From: CAZDAM01 sp964503595
GTDB lineage: Bacteria > Muiribacteriota > UBA6191
DNA length: 27,191 nucleotides
Assembly (NCBI GenBank): GCA_964503595.1
Contig: CAZDAM010000044.1
Location: forward strand, 1-27,191
Direction: 5' to 3'
In this document: piece by piece, positions 14,610-20,949 of the stretch
How positions within the stretch are numbered: the stretch's first letter is position 1
How the letters are laid out: every line of letters starts with the position of its first letter
Translations under genes and position numbers: made by a program
Notes under the pieces: model-generated
Told to the model about the DNA's origin: nothing
Seen by the model: only the letters and a program-made list of their open reading frames with translations
Database searches by the model: none

Positions 14610-15955
14610 TCCCAAGGCTGAGTGCCGCCTTTTTTTTGTTTTTTTTCTCCGGGCTTTTATGGGCTCGCGAGCCCTCCCGTCTTCCATGGCTCAAGCCGGA
14701 TCGTCAGGGAGATCTGATGGTTACGGTCACGGAGGTTTCTCCTTTTCCACTTTCTCTCCAGGGGACAGAGATGACCAGTTCAGGCCTGGTTCATTTGGGG
14801 ATCCTTTGCGAGGTAAACGGAAATTATGCCCGCCGTCAGGCGAAAATCACCGGGCCAGGCCAGGAGTTTGCTGGTCTGCCGGAAGGGAATTATGACTTAA
14901 CCCTGAAAACCCTTGAAGGAGAGGTCCTGGCATCCAGGCGTGTTGAGGTTATCAAGCGCAAGAAGCTTGAGGTGGAGTTCGTTCTTATGGGCCCCTCTCA
15001 TGTGAATCCGGGAAAATGGAATTTTGAGACCCATGTTCGCGGTGGCCGAGTGGAAGGTGGGGTCAGGATTCTAAGGGATGAGGCCGTGGAATGGCGTATG
15101 GATGATGGAACCCGGCGGTATTTTTATCAGGGGCAGGCCTGGATCGAAAAGCCGGATCAGACCATGCTTTGGGTTCTGGATCATGATGATGACAGGATCG
15201 AGGATCCTCGGGATCCCGATTTTCACGGGAACTCTCCTTCAGGCCGGGATCTTCTTCTGGGAAGAGTGCAGTTGCCGGTTCTGAAAAAGCTTGAACTTGA
15301 ACCGATCTGGGGAGACTTTCAGAAGGATACGGGGAAAGGGATCCGGGTTCTGGTGTATGTTTCTCAGGCCGGCGGCAGTATCCTGACATCAGTTCATGCC
15401 AGTCTTTACCAGAGTGGGCATGTTGCCCTGAAGCTGGAGCTTCTGGATGATGGTTCTCTATTGGATGTTCACCCCCAGATTCCCTTGAACCAGATCAGTT
15501 CCGATTCCAGGGGACAGGATGGAATTTATACCGGATTGATCCCGGTAGATTCGGGGCTTTTGAATCTTCTCTATTCCACTACCCTTCTGGTTGAGGCTTT
15601 CAATCAGGCTGGACACAAATCAAACTCCCTGATGCAGGAGATTGCCATCCCCAGAATTGCCAGGGATGAAGGTGGTGAAAGACTCGACTGGGGCAGAATT
15701 CTTTCCAGGGCACGCTTTGCACCGCAGATTGGAAATGGGGGAGAACTGGAGCTGAAGCTGGAAATGAGTTTGCCGGAAGACGCGGAAGTCATGCTTCACA
15801 CAAAAACTCAGTCGGTTTTGTTATTTGGAGAGAAAAATGGATTGAAAGAGTGGAGGTTTTCTGATACTGTTGCAGTCCCGTCGGGGAGCTCAGGCTTCTT
15901 GACAGTAAGGTCTGCATCAGGCAATTTGTTTTATGCGGGCTACCAAGCTCCTTAG
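14606..15955 (+). CDS. Secreted protein with choice-of-anchor-X-like domain
   Basis: A 449-residue exported protein. The ATG overlaps the previous stop (ATGA) and is followed by a clear Sec signal peptide (MIPRLSAAFFLFFFSGLLWA, cleavage after about residue 20). There is little Shine-Dalgarno, which fits translational coupling. Residues about 35-135 look like a beta-rich Ig/Big-like domain (GLPEGNYDLTLKTLEGE). Residues about 230-350 resemble the choice-of-anchor X domain seen in secreted bacterial proteins: LELLDDGS, then SDSRGQDGIYTGLIP, LLVEAFNQAGHKSNS. No C-terminal anchor is seen. Function is unknown; periplasmic or surface location is inferred. The last G of its TAG stop is also the first base of the tRNA-Ser gene. 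Confidence 0.8.
   Translation: MIPRLSAAFFLFFFSGLLWAREPSRLPWLKPDRQGDLMVTVTEVSPFPLSLQGTEMTSSGLVHLGILCEVNGNYARRQAKITGPGQEFAGLPEGNYDLTLKTLEGEVLASRRVEVIKRKKLEVEFVLMGPSHVNPGKWNFETHVRGGRVEGGVRILRDEAVEWRMDDGTRRYFYQGQAWIEKPDQTMLWVLDHDDDRIEDPRDPDFHGNSPSGRDLLLGRVQLPVLKKLELEPIWGDFQKDTGKGIRVLVYVSQAGGSILTSVHASLYQSGHVALKLELLDDGSLLDVHPQIPLNQISSDSRGQDGIYTGLIPVDSGLLNLLYSTTLLVEAFNQAGHKSNSLMQEIAIPRIARDEGGERLDWGRILSRARFAPQIGNGGELELKLEMSLPEDAEVMLHTKTQSVLLFGEKNGLKEWRFSDTVAVPSGSSGFLTVRSASGNLFYAGYQAP
15899..15927 (+). promoter_or_regulatory. Possible internal promoter for tRNA-Ser
   Basis: A perfect -35 TTGACA lies at 15899-15904 inside the end of the preceding gene. At a 17-base spacer is CAATTT, a poor -10. A GC-rich stretch (GCGGGC, 15935-15940) follows, as in stable-RNA promoters. 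The start would fall about 20 bases before the tRNA. Confidence 0.35.
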
Positions 15956-16041
15956 GAGAGGTGTCCGAGCGGTTGAAGGAGCACGCTTGGAAAGCGTGTG
16001 TAGGGGAAACCCTACCCAGGGTTCGAATCCCTGTCTCTCCG
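15955..16041 (+). tRNA. tRNA-Ser (anticodon GGA)
   Basis: An 87-base type II tRNA. The acceptor stem GGAGAGG (15955-15961) pairs with TCTCTCC (16034-16040), the last pair being G-U, with discriminator G at 16041. The anticodon stem CACGC/GCGTG encloses TTGGAAA, putting GGA at 15989-15991, which reads UCC and UCU serine codons. The long variable arm GTAGGG-GAAA-CCCTAC is typical of serine. The T arm is CAGGG-TTCGAAT-CCCTG. CCA is not encoded. The first base overlaps the stop codon of the preceding gene. Confidence 0.97.
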
Positions 16042-16046
16042 TCTTG

Positions 16047-16075
16047 AAAACCGGCCCAGAAATGGGCCGGTTTTT
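16047..16075 (+). terminator. Strong intrinsic terminator after tRNA-Ser
   Basis: An 8-bp GC stem CCGGCCCA/TGGGCCGG (16051-16058 with 16063-16070), extended by AAAA/TTTT, with a GAAA tetraloop and a T run. It lies 5 bases after the tRNA. Confidence 0.95.
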
Positions 16076-16193
16076 CTTTTCCCAAAAACCCTGGAAGCAG
16101 GGTCACTCAGAATGGCACATTACCTCTGAAATCTGAGGGCCTTCTGGCTCTTCACTACTTTCTGGCAGCATGAAACCATCAAGGAGGTTTTTT

Positions 16194-16631
16194 ATGTTGC
16201 CACGTTTTCATTTGACTCCCCAGCCAGCTTTCATTGCAGGATGGGGTAAGGAGTTTCTGGATCAGTCCAGTATGGGAGAGCTGGTAGAGAATTGTGTTTG
16301 CCGGGAGATTGGGGAAGGTTTTCTTTACTGGCACAAAAGCCTGGGGCGACTCCCAAGAGGTGGATGGTTTCTACCACTTCAGTGTGATCCCCTGGGCCAG
16401 TCCGAAGAGTGCGAAACCCCTACAATGCTTCAGCTTCTGGTACATTTCATGAGGGTTTATCGTCTCCAGGTCTTTTCCCGGCTCAATTCTGAGGAATTGA
16501 TGAAAAAAGTTCCGGTTTACCTTGGAGGGGATGAAAGCCTGGGGGGAGCCCTGGCTTTGGTGAGGTTTTTCAGTCACTGTCTTTTATATCGCAATGATGA
16601 GGGAATTTTATGTGTGGAAAGCCCCCGTTAA
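16194..16631 (+). CDS. Unknown protein, first gene of a sugar-transferase operon
   Basis: A 145-residue protein that I do not recognise. The ATG at 16194 follows a strong AAGGAGG (16181-16187) with 6 bases between, which favours it over the in-frame ATG at 16170. It has no signal peptide or membrane segment and should be cytoplasmic. Noticeable features are NCVCRE near residue 33, a WHKSLGRLPRGGWFLPLQCDP block and a C-terminal helical part. The 3' end overlaps the next gene by 22 bases. The coupling to a second unknown gene and then to a sugar transferase suggests a glycan-related or regulatory job, but nothing in the sequence names it. The gene follows the tRNA terminator by about 120 bases. 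Confidence 0.7.
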   Translation: MLPRFHLTPQPAFIAGWGKEFLDQSSMGELVENCVCREIGEGFLYWHKSLGRLPRGGWFLPLQCDPLGQSEECETPTMLQLLVHFMRVYRLQVFSRLNSEELMKKVPVYLGGDESLGGALALVRFFSHCLLYRNDEGILCVESPR

Positions 16632-17032
16632 ATTCAAGCCCTGCACGCATTTTTGTCGGTGAGCTGGAGGATTGGTTGAATTTTCTGGAGCAGGGGAAAA
16701 GAAATCGGAACTCTCTGAAAACCCAGAGCTTTCATCTGATTACCAACTATGCACTGGAGGCTGTACTTCCCATGGAGCGAAGAGAGCGCTTTCTTGTTGA
16801 TTGCGGGAGGGAGGGGCTGGTGAACAGCGGTTCTCTTCTGGTCAGGTGGGCCGTAGAGCTTCAGAGGAATCTGGTGTGTCTTCTGCCAGAGAAAAGTCTG
16901 ATGCAGGAAGTAGCCATTCGCTCAGAGGAAAGTTTACGCTCGGCTTTAAATCGCTGGAGGTTGGAAGCCCAGGAGACTATTATCTGGGAGGATGGTCGGG
17001 ATCAGACTTATATCTATCTGGACTTATGCTAG
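16610..17032 (+). CDS. Unknown protein, second gene of a sugar-transferase operon
   Basis: A 140-residue protein without recognised family. Its ATG lies inside the end of the preceding gene with GAGGG about 7 bases upstream. It is probably cytoplasmic: there is no signal peptide or membrane segment, and the residues are mostly helical (GELEDWLNFLEQGKRNRNSL; RSEESLRSALNRWRLEAQET). A beta-like end (TIIWEDGRDQTYIYLDLC) resembles the last strands of a GHKL ATPase-like or anti-sigma-like fold only superficially, and I would not call it. It overlaps the most likely start of the sugar transferase by 7 bases. The tight chain of overlaps across three genes argues that it is real. Confidence 0.65.
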   Translation: MCGKPPLNSSPARIFVGELEDWLNFLEQGKRNRNSLKTQSFHLITNYALEAVLPMERRERFLVDCGREGLVNSGSLLVRWAVELQRNLVCLLPEKSLMQEVAIRSEESLRSALNRWRLEAQETIIWEDGRDQTYIYLDLC

Positions 17033-18300
17033 GAGAAATGTTACAGCGCCTGATATTGATGGGATTGAGTTCCTGGGTTGCCTGGGAGGCCCGTCAGCAT
17101 CTGCTATCCGAAGTTCTGGGGGGGCAGTCTCTCTATGCAGGCTATGCGGCTCTGATATTTGCTGGTATGCTGCTTTATACTGTTCTTTCCTGGCTGTTCG
17201 GGGGGCTCGGCAGCCATTCTATTCCTCGCCTCAGAGCCCTTCCCCGCGAACTTGGGATCCAGGTTCTGACCTTTGGTCTTCTTGGCCTGGGAGCCTTTTT
17301 TCTTCAGCAGCACCTGGTATCAAGAACCTGGCTGATGGTCTGGTTTCTGATGAACCTCTGTTTCAGCCTTTTTCGTGACAGTCTCATCCGTCTTGGTGGA
17401 AGAAGGCCTTTTCGCCGGATTCTGATTGTCGGAGAAAGTGAATTTCGGGACTGGCTGGCGGAATGGATCCGCCGGCACATTCCTCATGTTCATATTGTTC
17501 ACGCTGGAGTTTATGCTAACGTTGAGCGTGCCATTGCTTCCCGTGAGCCGGACGAGATTCTGATTGCAAGCACCTTGGATGAAGATTGGGAAAGGATCCT
17601 GGCCTCTGCATTCAAAGCCGGAATGAAGCCGACAATCCGGGACTTGAGTTGGCTCTCTAAAACCTTAAGAGGGCCTTCCCAGCTGGATCGCTATGCTGAT
17701 TTTTTGTGTCGCATGCTGGATGAGCCGAGCGATCAGGACACATATCTGAGACTGAAGCGGCTTTTTGATGTTTCCCTCAGCTGTCTGAGTTTTCCGGTCT
17801 GGGGGCCTCTGGTGGCTTTCTGTGCTCTGATTCTACGCCTGAGCCAGTCGGGCTCGGTGTTTTATCACCATTATAGGGTGGGGGAGATGGGGACGCTTTT
17901 TTCCTGCCATAAGTTCAGAACCATGAAAGAGAGCGATACTTTCGGGAAGCCTCATGGGCGGGAAGATGCCCGAATGGAGCGTTTGGGTTGGTTTCTGCGC
18001 CGCTCAAGTCTTGATGAGCTGCCTCAGATGCTCAATGTTTTGAAGGGAGAGATGAGCCTTGTGGGACCAAGGCCGGAATTACCTCGGATTGTGGGGGAAG
18101 ACTATGGTCCGCTGGAACTCAAGCGTATGCTTATGAAGCCGGGGATAACCGGATTGTGGCAAATTCATGGGCGCAAACAACCCATTCACGCTCATCTGAA
18201 ATACGATTTCTACTATTTGAGAAATCAGAGCATGCTTCTGGACTTATGGATTCTTTTAAGAACAATTCCCGCAGTGATTCTGAAGCGGGGAGCCCGCTAG
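17026..18300 (+). CDS. Polyprenyl-phosphate sugar-1-phosphate transferase (WcaJ/WbaP type)
   Basis: A 424-residue membrane enzyme that should start surface-glycan synthesis by moving a sugar-1-phosphate from a nucleotide sugar to undecaprenyl phosphate. The N-terminal third has about four hydrophobic segments, then a nucleotide-binding-like region (FRRILIVGESEFRDWLAEW). The bacterial sugar transferase domain covers about 240-424: LKRLFDVSLS membrane entry, VGEMGTLFSCHKFRTM (KFRTM near 296), RRSSLDELPQMLNVLKGEMS, LVGPRPE and KPGITGLWQ. The Asp-Glu of LDELPQ is the conserved catalytic pair. The start is uncertain: ATG 17026 overlaps the previous gene, while ATG 17038 has AGGAG only 2 bases away; an upstream open frame to 16801 is a shadow of the preceding gene. 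The sugar substrate is unknown. It converges with a lipoprotein gene, with one base between stops. Confidence 0.92.
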   Translation: MLGEMLQRLILMGLSSWVAWEARQHLLSEVLGGQSLYAGYAALIFAGMLLYTVLSWLFGGLGSHSIPRLRALPRELGIQVLTFGLLGLGAFFLQQHLVSRTWLMVWFLMNLCFSLFRDSLIRLGGRRPFRRILIVGESEFRDWLAEWIRRHIPHVHIVHAGVYANVERAIASREPDEILIASTLDEDWERILASAFKAGMKPTIRDLSWLSKTLRGPSQLDRYADFLCRMLDEPSDQDTYLRLKRLFDVSLSCLSFPVWGPLVAFCALILRLSQSGSVFYHHYRVGEMGTLFSCHKFRTMKESDTFGKPHGREDARMERLGWFLRRSSLDELPQMLNVLKGEMSLVGPRPELPRIVGEDYGPLELKRMLMKPGITGLWQIHGRKQPIHAHLKYDFYYLRNQSMLLDLWILLRTIPAVILKRGAR

Positions 18301-18301
18301 T

Positions 18302-18907
18302 TTATCTTTCGGAAGACTTCTGACGGCTCGAAGCAATTCTTTCCTGAGCAACCTTTTTCATCTCTTCCAGATATTTCTGGCGTTCCTGATGCTCTTTTTC
18401 CATCCAGGAGATAGTCTCCTTGCGGGAGCGTTCCATAATTTCACTCAGATTGCCTATTTCTTCTTCATGAACTCCACTTGAGTCTTTATAGCGTAAAACT
18501 GCCTTGCGAAAGCTTTTCACAAAGAGGAAGTGAAGGCCACTGGGAGCTTCGTGGGAAATACCATCCTGCCCAAGGATTTCCTGGTTTTTGATGGGTTGGG
18601 GCAGGGGGAAGGCATTAAAACGACCGATCTGATTGTATTTCCCAATGGTCTGGTAATCCAGAACAAGTTCCTGTTCATCCATACCGGTAAGAATGAGCTG
18701 AACGACTTCCATGGGTTCATCCATGCCGTTATAAAGATCGGCAGTGATATCCAGGCGGGTAGATGTTTCAAAGCGGTTGTCGAGAATACTATAGGCAACA
18801 AGATAAGCCAGTTCCGGTTTTCCGGGTGTGGAAAAGAAGCAGCCCGAAAGGAGGGTGCCCGCCATCATCGCGAGCGGTAGCATAATCCGGTGGAAGCGTA
18901 CAGCCAT
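18302..18907 (-). CDS. Lipoprotein of unknown function
   Basis: A 201-residue predicted lipoprotein. A basic N-terminus (MAVRFHR) and hydrophobic core lead to the lipobox L-L-S-G-C, with Cys at 23. The residues after the Cys are Phe-Phe-Ser, not Asp, so outer-membrane sorting is likely if Lol rules hold. The body is a beta-rich segment (LDITADLYNGMDEPMEVVQLILTG, read as adjacent strands) followed by a strongly charged C-terminal helix rich in Lys/Glu/Arg (from about 150), probably coiled coil. The start has AGGATAAG at suitable distance. It is divergent from yggS and convergent with the sugar transferase, so it looks monocistronic. I do not recognise the family. Confidence 0.8.
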   Translation of the reverse strand: MAVRFHRIMLPLAMMAGTLLSGCFFSTPGKPELAYLVAYSILDNRFETSTRLDITADLYNGMDEPMEVVQLILTGMDEQELVLDYQTIGKYNQIGRFNAFPLPQPIKNQEILGQDGISHEAPSGLHFLFVKSFRKAVLRYKDSSGVHEEEIGNLSEIMERSRKETISWMEKEHQERQKYLEEMKKVAQERIASSRQKSSER

Positions 18908-18935
18908 GATCTTATCCTGCCAGTTTTATCGTACT

Positions 18936-18944
18936 TGCTAAAAT
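18936..18944 (+). promoter_or_regulatory. Candidate extended -10 promoter for yggS-yggT-divIVA
   Basis: TGCTAAAAT (TG-N-TAAAAT) ends 28 bases before the yggS ATG. It matches the pattern and distance seen before galE, the Wzz-like gene and glyQS. There is no clear -35. Confidence 0.5.
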
Positions 18945-18972
18945 CACTCGAACCCACCTACCATGAGGGAAG

Positions 18973-19644
18973 ATGGAGATTCAGAAGATTCTATCAAGCC
19001 TCCGCGATGATACCACACTGGTTGCAGTCAGCAAAACCAGACCTGCTACTGCAATTCGTGAAGCCTATGCTTCTGGTCTTCGGCATTTTGGGGAAAATCA
19101 GGTGCAGGAACTATTGAAAAAATACGAAGAATTGCAGGATCTTTCTCTTTGCTGGCATCTGATCGGGCCGCTTCAGACCAATAAAATCAAAAAAATTCTT
19201 GGGAAAGTGGCACTTTTTCATGCTCTGGGAAGCCTGAAGCTTTACCGGGCGATTGTGAAGGCGTCCGAGAATGCAGGTGAACCTCTTCCCTGTCTGATTC
19301 AGATCAATATCAGTGAAGAAGAGAGCAAGTCCGGATTTTTACCGGATGAAGTCCGCGAGGCGGTATCCTGTATCCAGGAAGAAGCCAGTCCGTTCTGCCC
19401 CATATTGGGGCTTATGTGCATCGGTTCTTCGCGGGAGTGTTCTTCGGATGAGAAAGTAGGAGCGGAGTTTTCGCATATGAAGCTGCTTTTTGATGAATTT
19501 TCTCAACAGGAAACTTCTTCTTTTGCGATGAAATATCTTTCCATGGGAATGTCTTCGGATTTTGAACTGGCCCTTGAGGCAGGCAGCAATCTGGTAAGGA
19601 TTGGTTCCAGCCTTTTTGGAAGGAGGGAGGCTTATGGCCAATGA
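18973..19644 (+). CDS. yggS: YggS/PLPBP-family pyridoxal-phosphate homeostasis protein
   Basis: A 223-residue cytoplasmic protein of the YggS/PROSC family, which binds pyridoxal 5'-phosphate on a TIM-barrel fold and keeps vitamin B6 pools in balance. The PLP lysine is K21 in LVAVSKTRP. Other family blocks are HFGENQVQE, WHLIGPLQTNK, LGLMCIGS, LSMGMSSDFELA and VRIGSSLFGRR. The length is normal. The ATG has GAGGGAAG at good spacing. The 3' end overlaps yggT by 11 bases, and divIVA follows, an order well known in many bacteria and often tied to cell-division or envelope genes. Confidence 0.95.
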   Translation: MEIQKILSSLRDDTTLVAVSKTRPATAIREAYASGLRHFGENQVQELLKKYEELQDLSLCWHLIGPLQTNKIKKILGKVALFHALGSLKLYRAIVKASENAGEPLPCLIQINISEEESKSGFLPDEVREAVSCIQEEASPFCPILGLMCIGSSRECSSDEKVGAEFSHMKLLFDEFSQQETSSFAMKYLSMGMSSDFELALEAGSNLVRIGSSLFGRREAYGQ

Positions 19645-19912
19645 AGCCCTTTATCTGGTAGATGCAATTTTTAATTTCATTACGATTCTTTTGATCGGAA
19701 AGGTTATATTCAGCTGGGTTCCCCAAAGTCCGGGAGATCCCTTGGCACCATTGGCATACCTTGTCGAGACTCTGACCGAGCCGCTCTGTGCGCCTGTGCG
19801 CCGGATCATTCCTCCCATCGGCATGATTGACTTCTCTTTGATTTTTGTATTCATTGGGTTGAATATCATGCAGAATGCAATCAGAAGCTTGATTGTGGGA
19901 GGTTCCTTCTGA
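19634..19912 (+). CDS. yggT: YggT-family integral membrane protein
   Basis: A 92-residue membrane protein of the YggT family (short form with one repeat). Two membrane segments are visible: about 8-30 (LVDAIFNFITILLIGKVIFSW) and about 63-85 (DFSLIFVFIGLNIMQNAIRS). The family's linker is present as LTEPLCAPVRRIIPP with I-D-F-S. The ATG at 19634 is preceded by GGAGGGAGG, which favours it over an upstream in-frame ATG inside yggS. It sits between yggS and divIVA. The biochemical role is unknown; an envelope function is inferred from the neighbours. Confidence 0.92.
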   Translation: MANEALYLVDAIFNFITILLIGKVIFSWVPQSPGDPLAPLAYLVETLTEPLCAPVRRIIPPIGMIDFSLIFVFIGLNIMQNAIRSLIVGGSF

Positions 19913-19923
19913 GCAGGGTACGT

Positions 19924-20367
19924 TTGACGCCGGTGGAGATTCGCAACGCGGTTTTTCCCAAAAAGGCCATTGGTGGGGTGGATGAATCCCGGGTAAGAGA
20001 ATTTCTGGAAAGAGTCAGTCTGGACATGGAAGAATCCATGAAGGATGTCCGGAGAATGGAAGGAGAACTCGATTCCGTGCGCCAGCGCATGGAAGAGAAT
20101 CAGTCTTTGGAAACGGCTCTTAAAGATGCTTTGATGAGTGCCCAGAAAACGACGGGCACGCTGAAGAAAAATGCGGAGAAAGAGTCGCTTCTGTTGCTTC
20201 GGGAGGCCGAATTGAAGGCTGAGAAGATCCTGGATGATGCCAGATCCGAACTCAAGGGCCTGAATGACGAGGTCCGGGGACTTCGTAACATGAAGCAAAA
20301 GCTCAGATCGGAAATGAAGGTTCTTTTACAGTCCTACATGGACATCTTGTCTTCAGAAGACAGGTGA
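19924..20367 (+). CDS. DivIVA-domain protein
   Basis: A 147-residue DivIVA-family coiled-coil protein, a class that binds curved membrane at poles and septa and recruits partners. The N-terminal signature TPVEIRNAVFPKKAIGGVD is clear, followed by VREFLERVS and a long heptad-rich helix (about 30-140). The start is uncertain. TTG at 19924 has AGGG 5 bases upstream. An alternative CTG at 19909 overlaps the yggT stop as CTGA, has GGGAGG 6 bases upstream, and would keep the Leu that usually precedes the Thr-Pro of the signature. The last 34 bases overlap the end of a minus-strand gene. Confidence 0.88.
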   Translation: MTPVEIRNAVFPKKAIGGVDESRVREFLERVSLDMEESMKDVRRMEGELDSVRQRMEENQSLETALKDALMSAQKTTGTLKKNAEKESLLLLREAELKAEKILDDARSELKGLNDEVRGLRNMKQKLRSEMKVLLQSYMDILSSEDR

Positions 20368-20888
20368 GCGCTGAGCTTTTCAAACCTGGTACGAAATTCC
20401 TGAACTTTTTCCAGGGCCTCAAGGGGAGCAACTTCCTTTTCTTCCAGAAGACTCAGGAATTCCTGTTCGGCATGCTTCCAGTCTCCTTCCCGTGCAAACT
20501 CCTTCATCCTGTCCATGAAGTTTCCGGCGGGGCGGGGAGTTTCCTGGAAAGGGCGGGCCGCAGCCCTTGGAGAAGGAAGGGTTTCTTTCTCAGGCTCCGG
20601 TAGCTTTTCCATTTCTTTGCGTTTCTGGTTTTGAAGCCACTGCAGATAGCTTGGGTTCAAAGGCCTTGGAGTCTGATTGGAGGAATCAGGCTCTTTTTTC
20701 TGCACAGCAGGTTTGGAGAGCATCAGCATTTCAGTGATTTTTTCCTGTTCTTTGCGGGAGGAAAGCTCTTTTCTGGCGAGTTTCCCCAGGATAGGGGCAG
20801 CCAGCATCATGCCCACAAGCAGTAAATTGATCGTGTTAAGTCGGATCGGTAGCCGCATATAGTGGGCCAATCGGACAAAATCTGCCAT
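20334..20888 (-). CDS. Single-span membrane protein of unknown function
   Basis: A 184-residue protein with one membrane segment near the N-terminus (about 17-34, INLLLVGMMLAAPILG) after a short basic stretch, so a long soluble domain is expected outside the cytoplasm if the usual positive-inside rule holds. Residues about 60-125 are Lys/Pro/Glu-rich and look disordered. The C-terminal 60 residues are helical, with repeat-like DWKHAEQEFLSLLEEKEVAPLEA reminiscent of a single TPR hairpin. There is no good Shine-Dalgarno before the ATG; the presumed leader is only about 17 bases. It is divergent from glyQS and overlaps divIVA tail-to-tail by 34 bases. A partner role with DivIVA is only suggested by position. 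Confidence 0.7.
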   Translation of the reverse strand: MADFVRLAHYMRLPIRLNTINLLLVGMMLAAPILGKLARKELSSRKEQEKITEMLMLSKPAVQKKEPDSSNQTPRPLNPSYLQWLQNQKRKEMEKLPEPEKETLPSPRAAARPFQETPRPAGNFMDRMKEFAREGDWKHAEQEFLSLLEEKEVAPLEALEKVQEFRTRFEKLSAHLSSEDKMSM

Positions 20889-20910
20889 GATTTAATGATT
20901 TTTGGCGTTA

Positions 20911-20919
20911 TGTTATACT
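20911..20919 (+). promoter_or_regulatory. Candidate extended -10 promoter for glyQS
   Basis: TGTTATACT (TG-N-TATACT) ends 30 bases before the glyQS ATG. The same bases read on the other strand give TATAAC, so the element may drive both divergent genes. Confidence 0.5.
20912..20917 (-). promoter_or_regulatory. Candidate reverse -10 sharing bases with the glyQS promoter
   Basis: On the minus strand these bases read TATAAC, five of six matching the -10 consensus. The element ends 23 bases before the ATG at 20888. Confidence 0.4.
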
Positions 20920-20949
20920 CCGCCCGCAATTTTCAGAACGGAGGAAACC

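Noticed and set aside
16113..16128. Possible sigma-54 promoter (TGGCAC at 16113-16118)
   Set aside because: The -12 TTGCA element is absent at the required spacing.
15789..16136. Open frames running through tRNA-Ser on both strands
   Set aside because: The tRNA cloverleaf explains this sequence completely.
16801..17025. N-terminal extension of the sugar transferase
   Set aside because: The open frame overlaps the preceding gene, has low-complexity Ser/Gly content and no membrane segment; the normal first hydrophobic helix begins at about 17038.
20920..20949. T-box or other riboswitch before glyQS
   Set aside because: The presumed leader is only about 24 bases, too short for such a structure.
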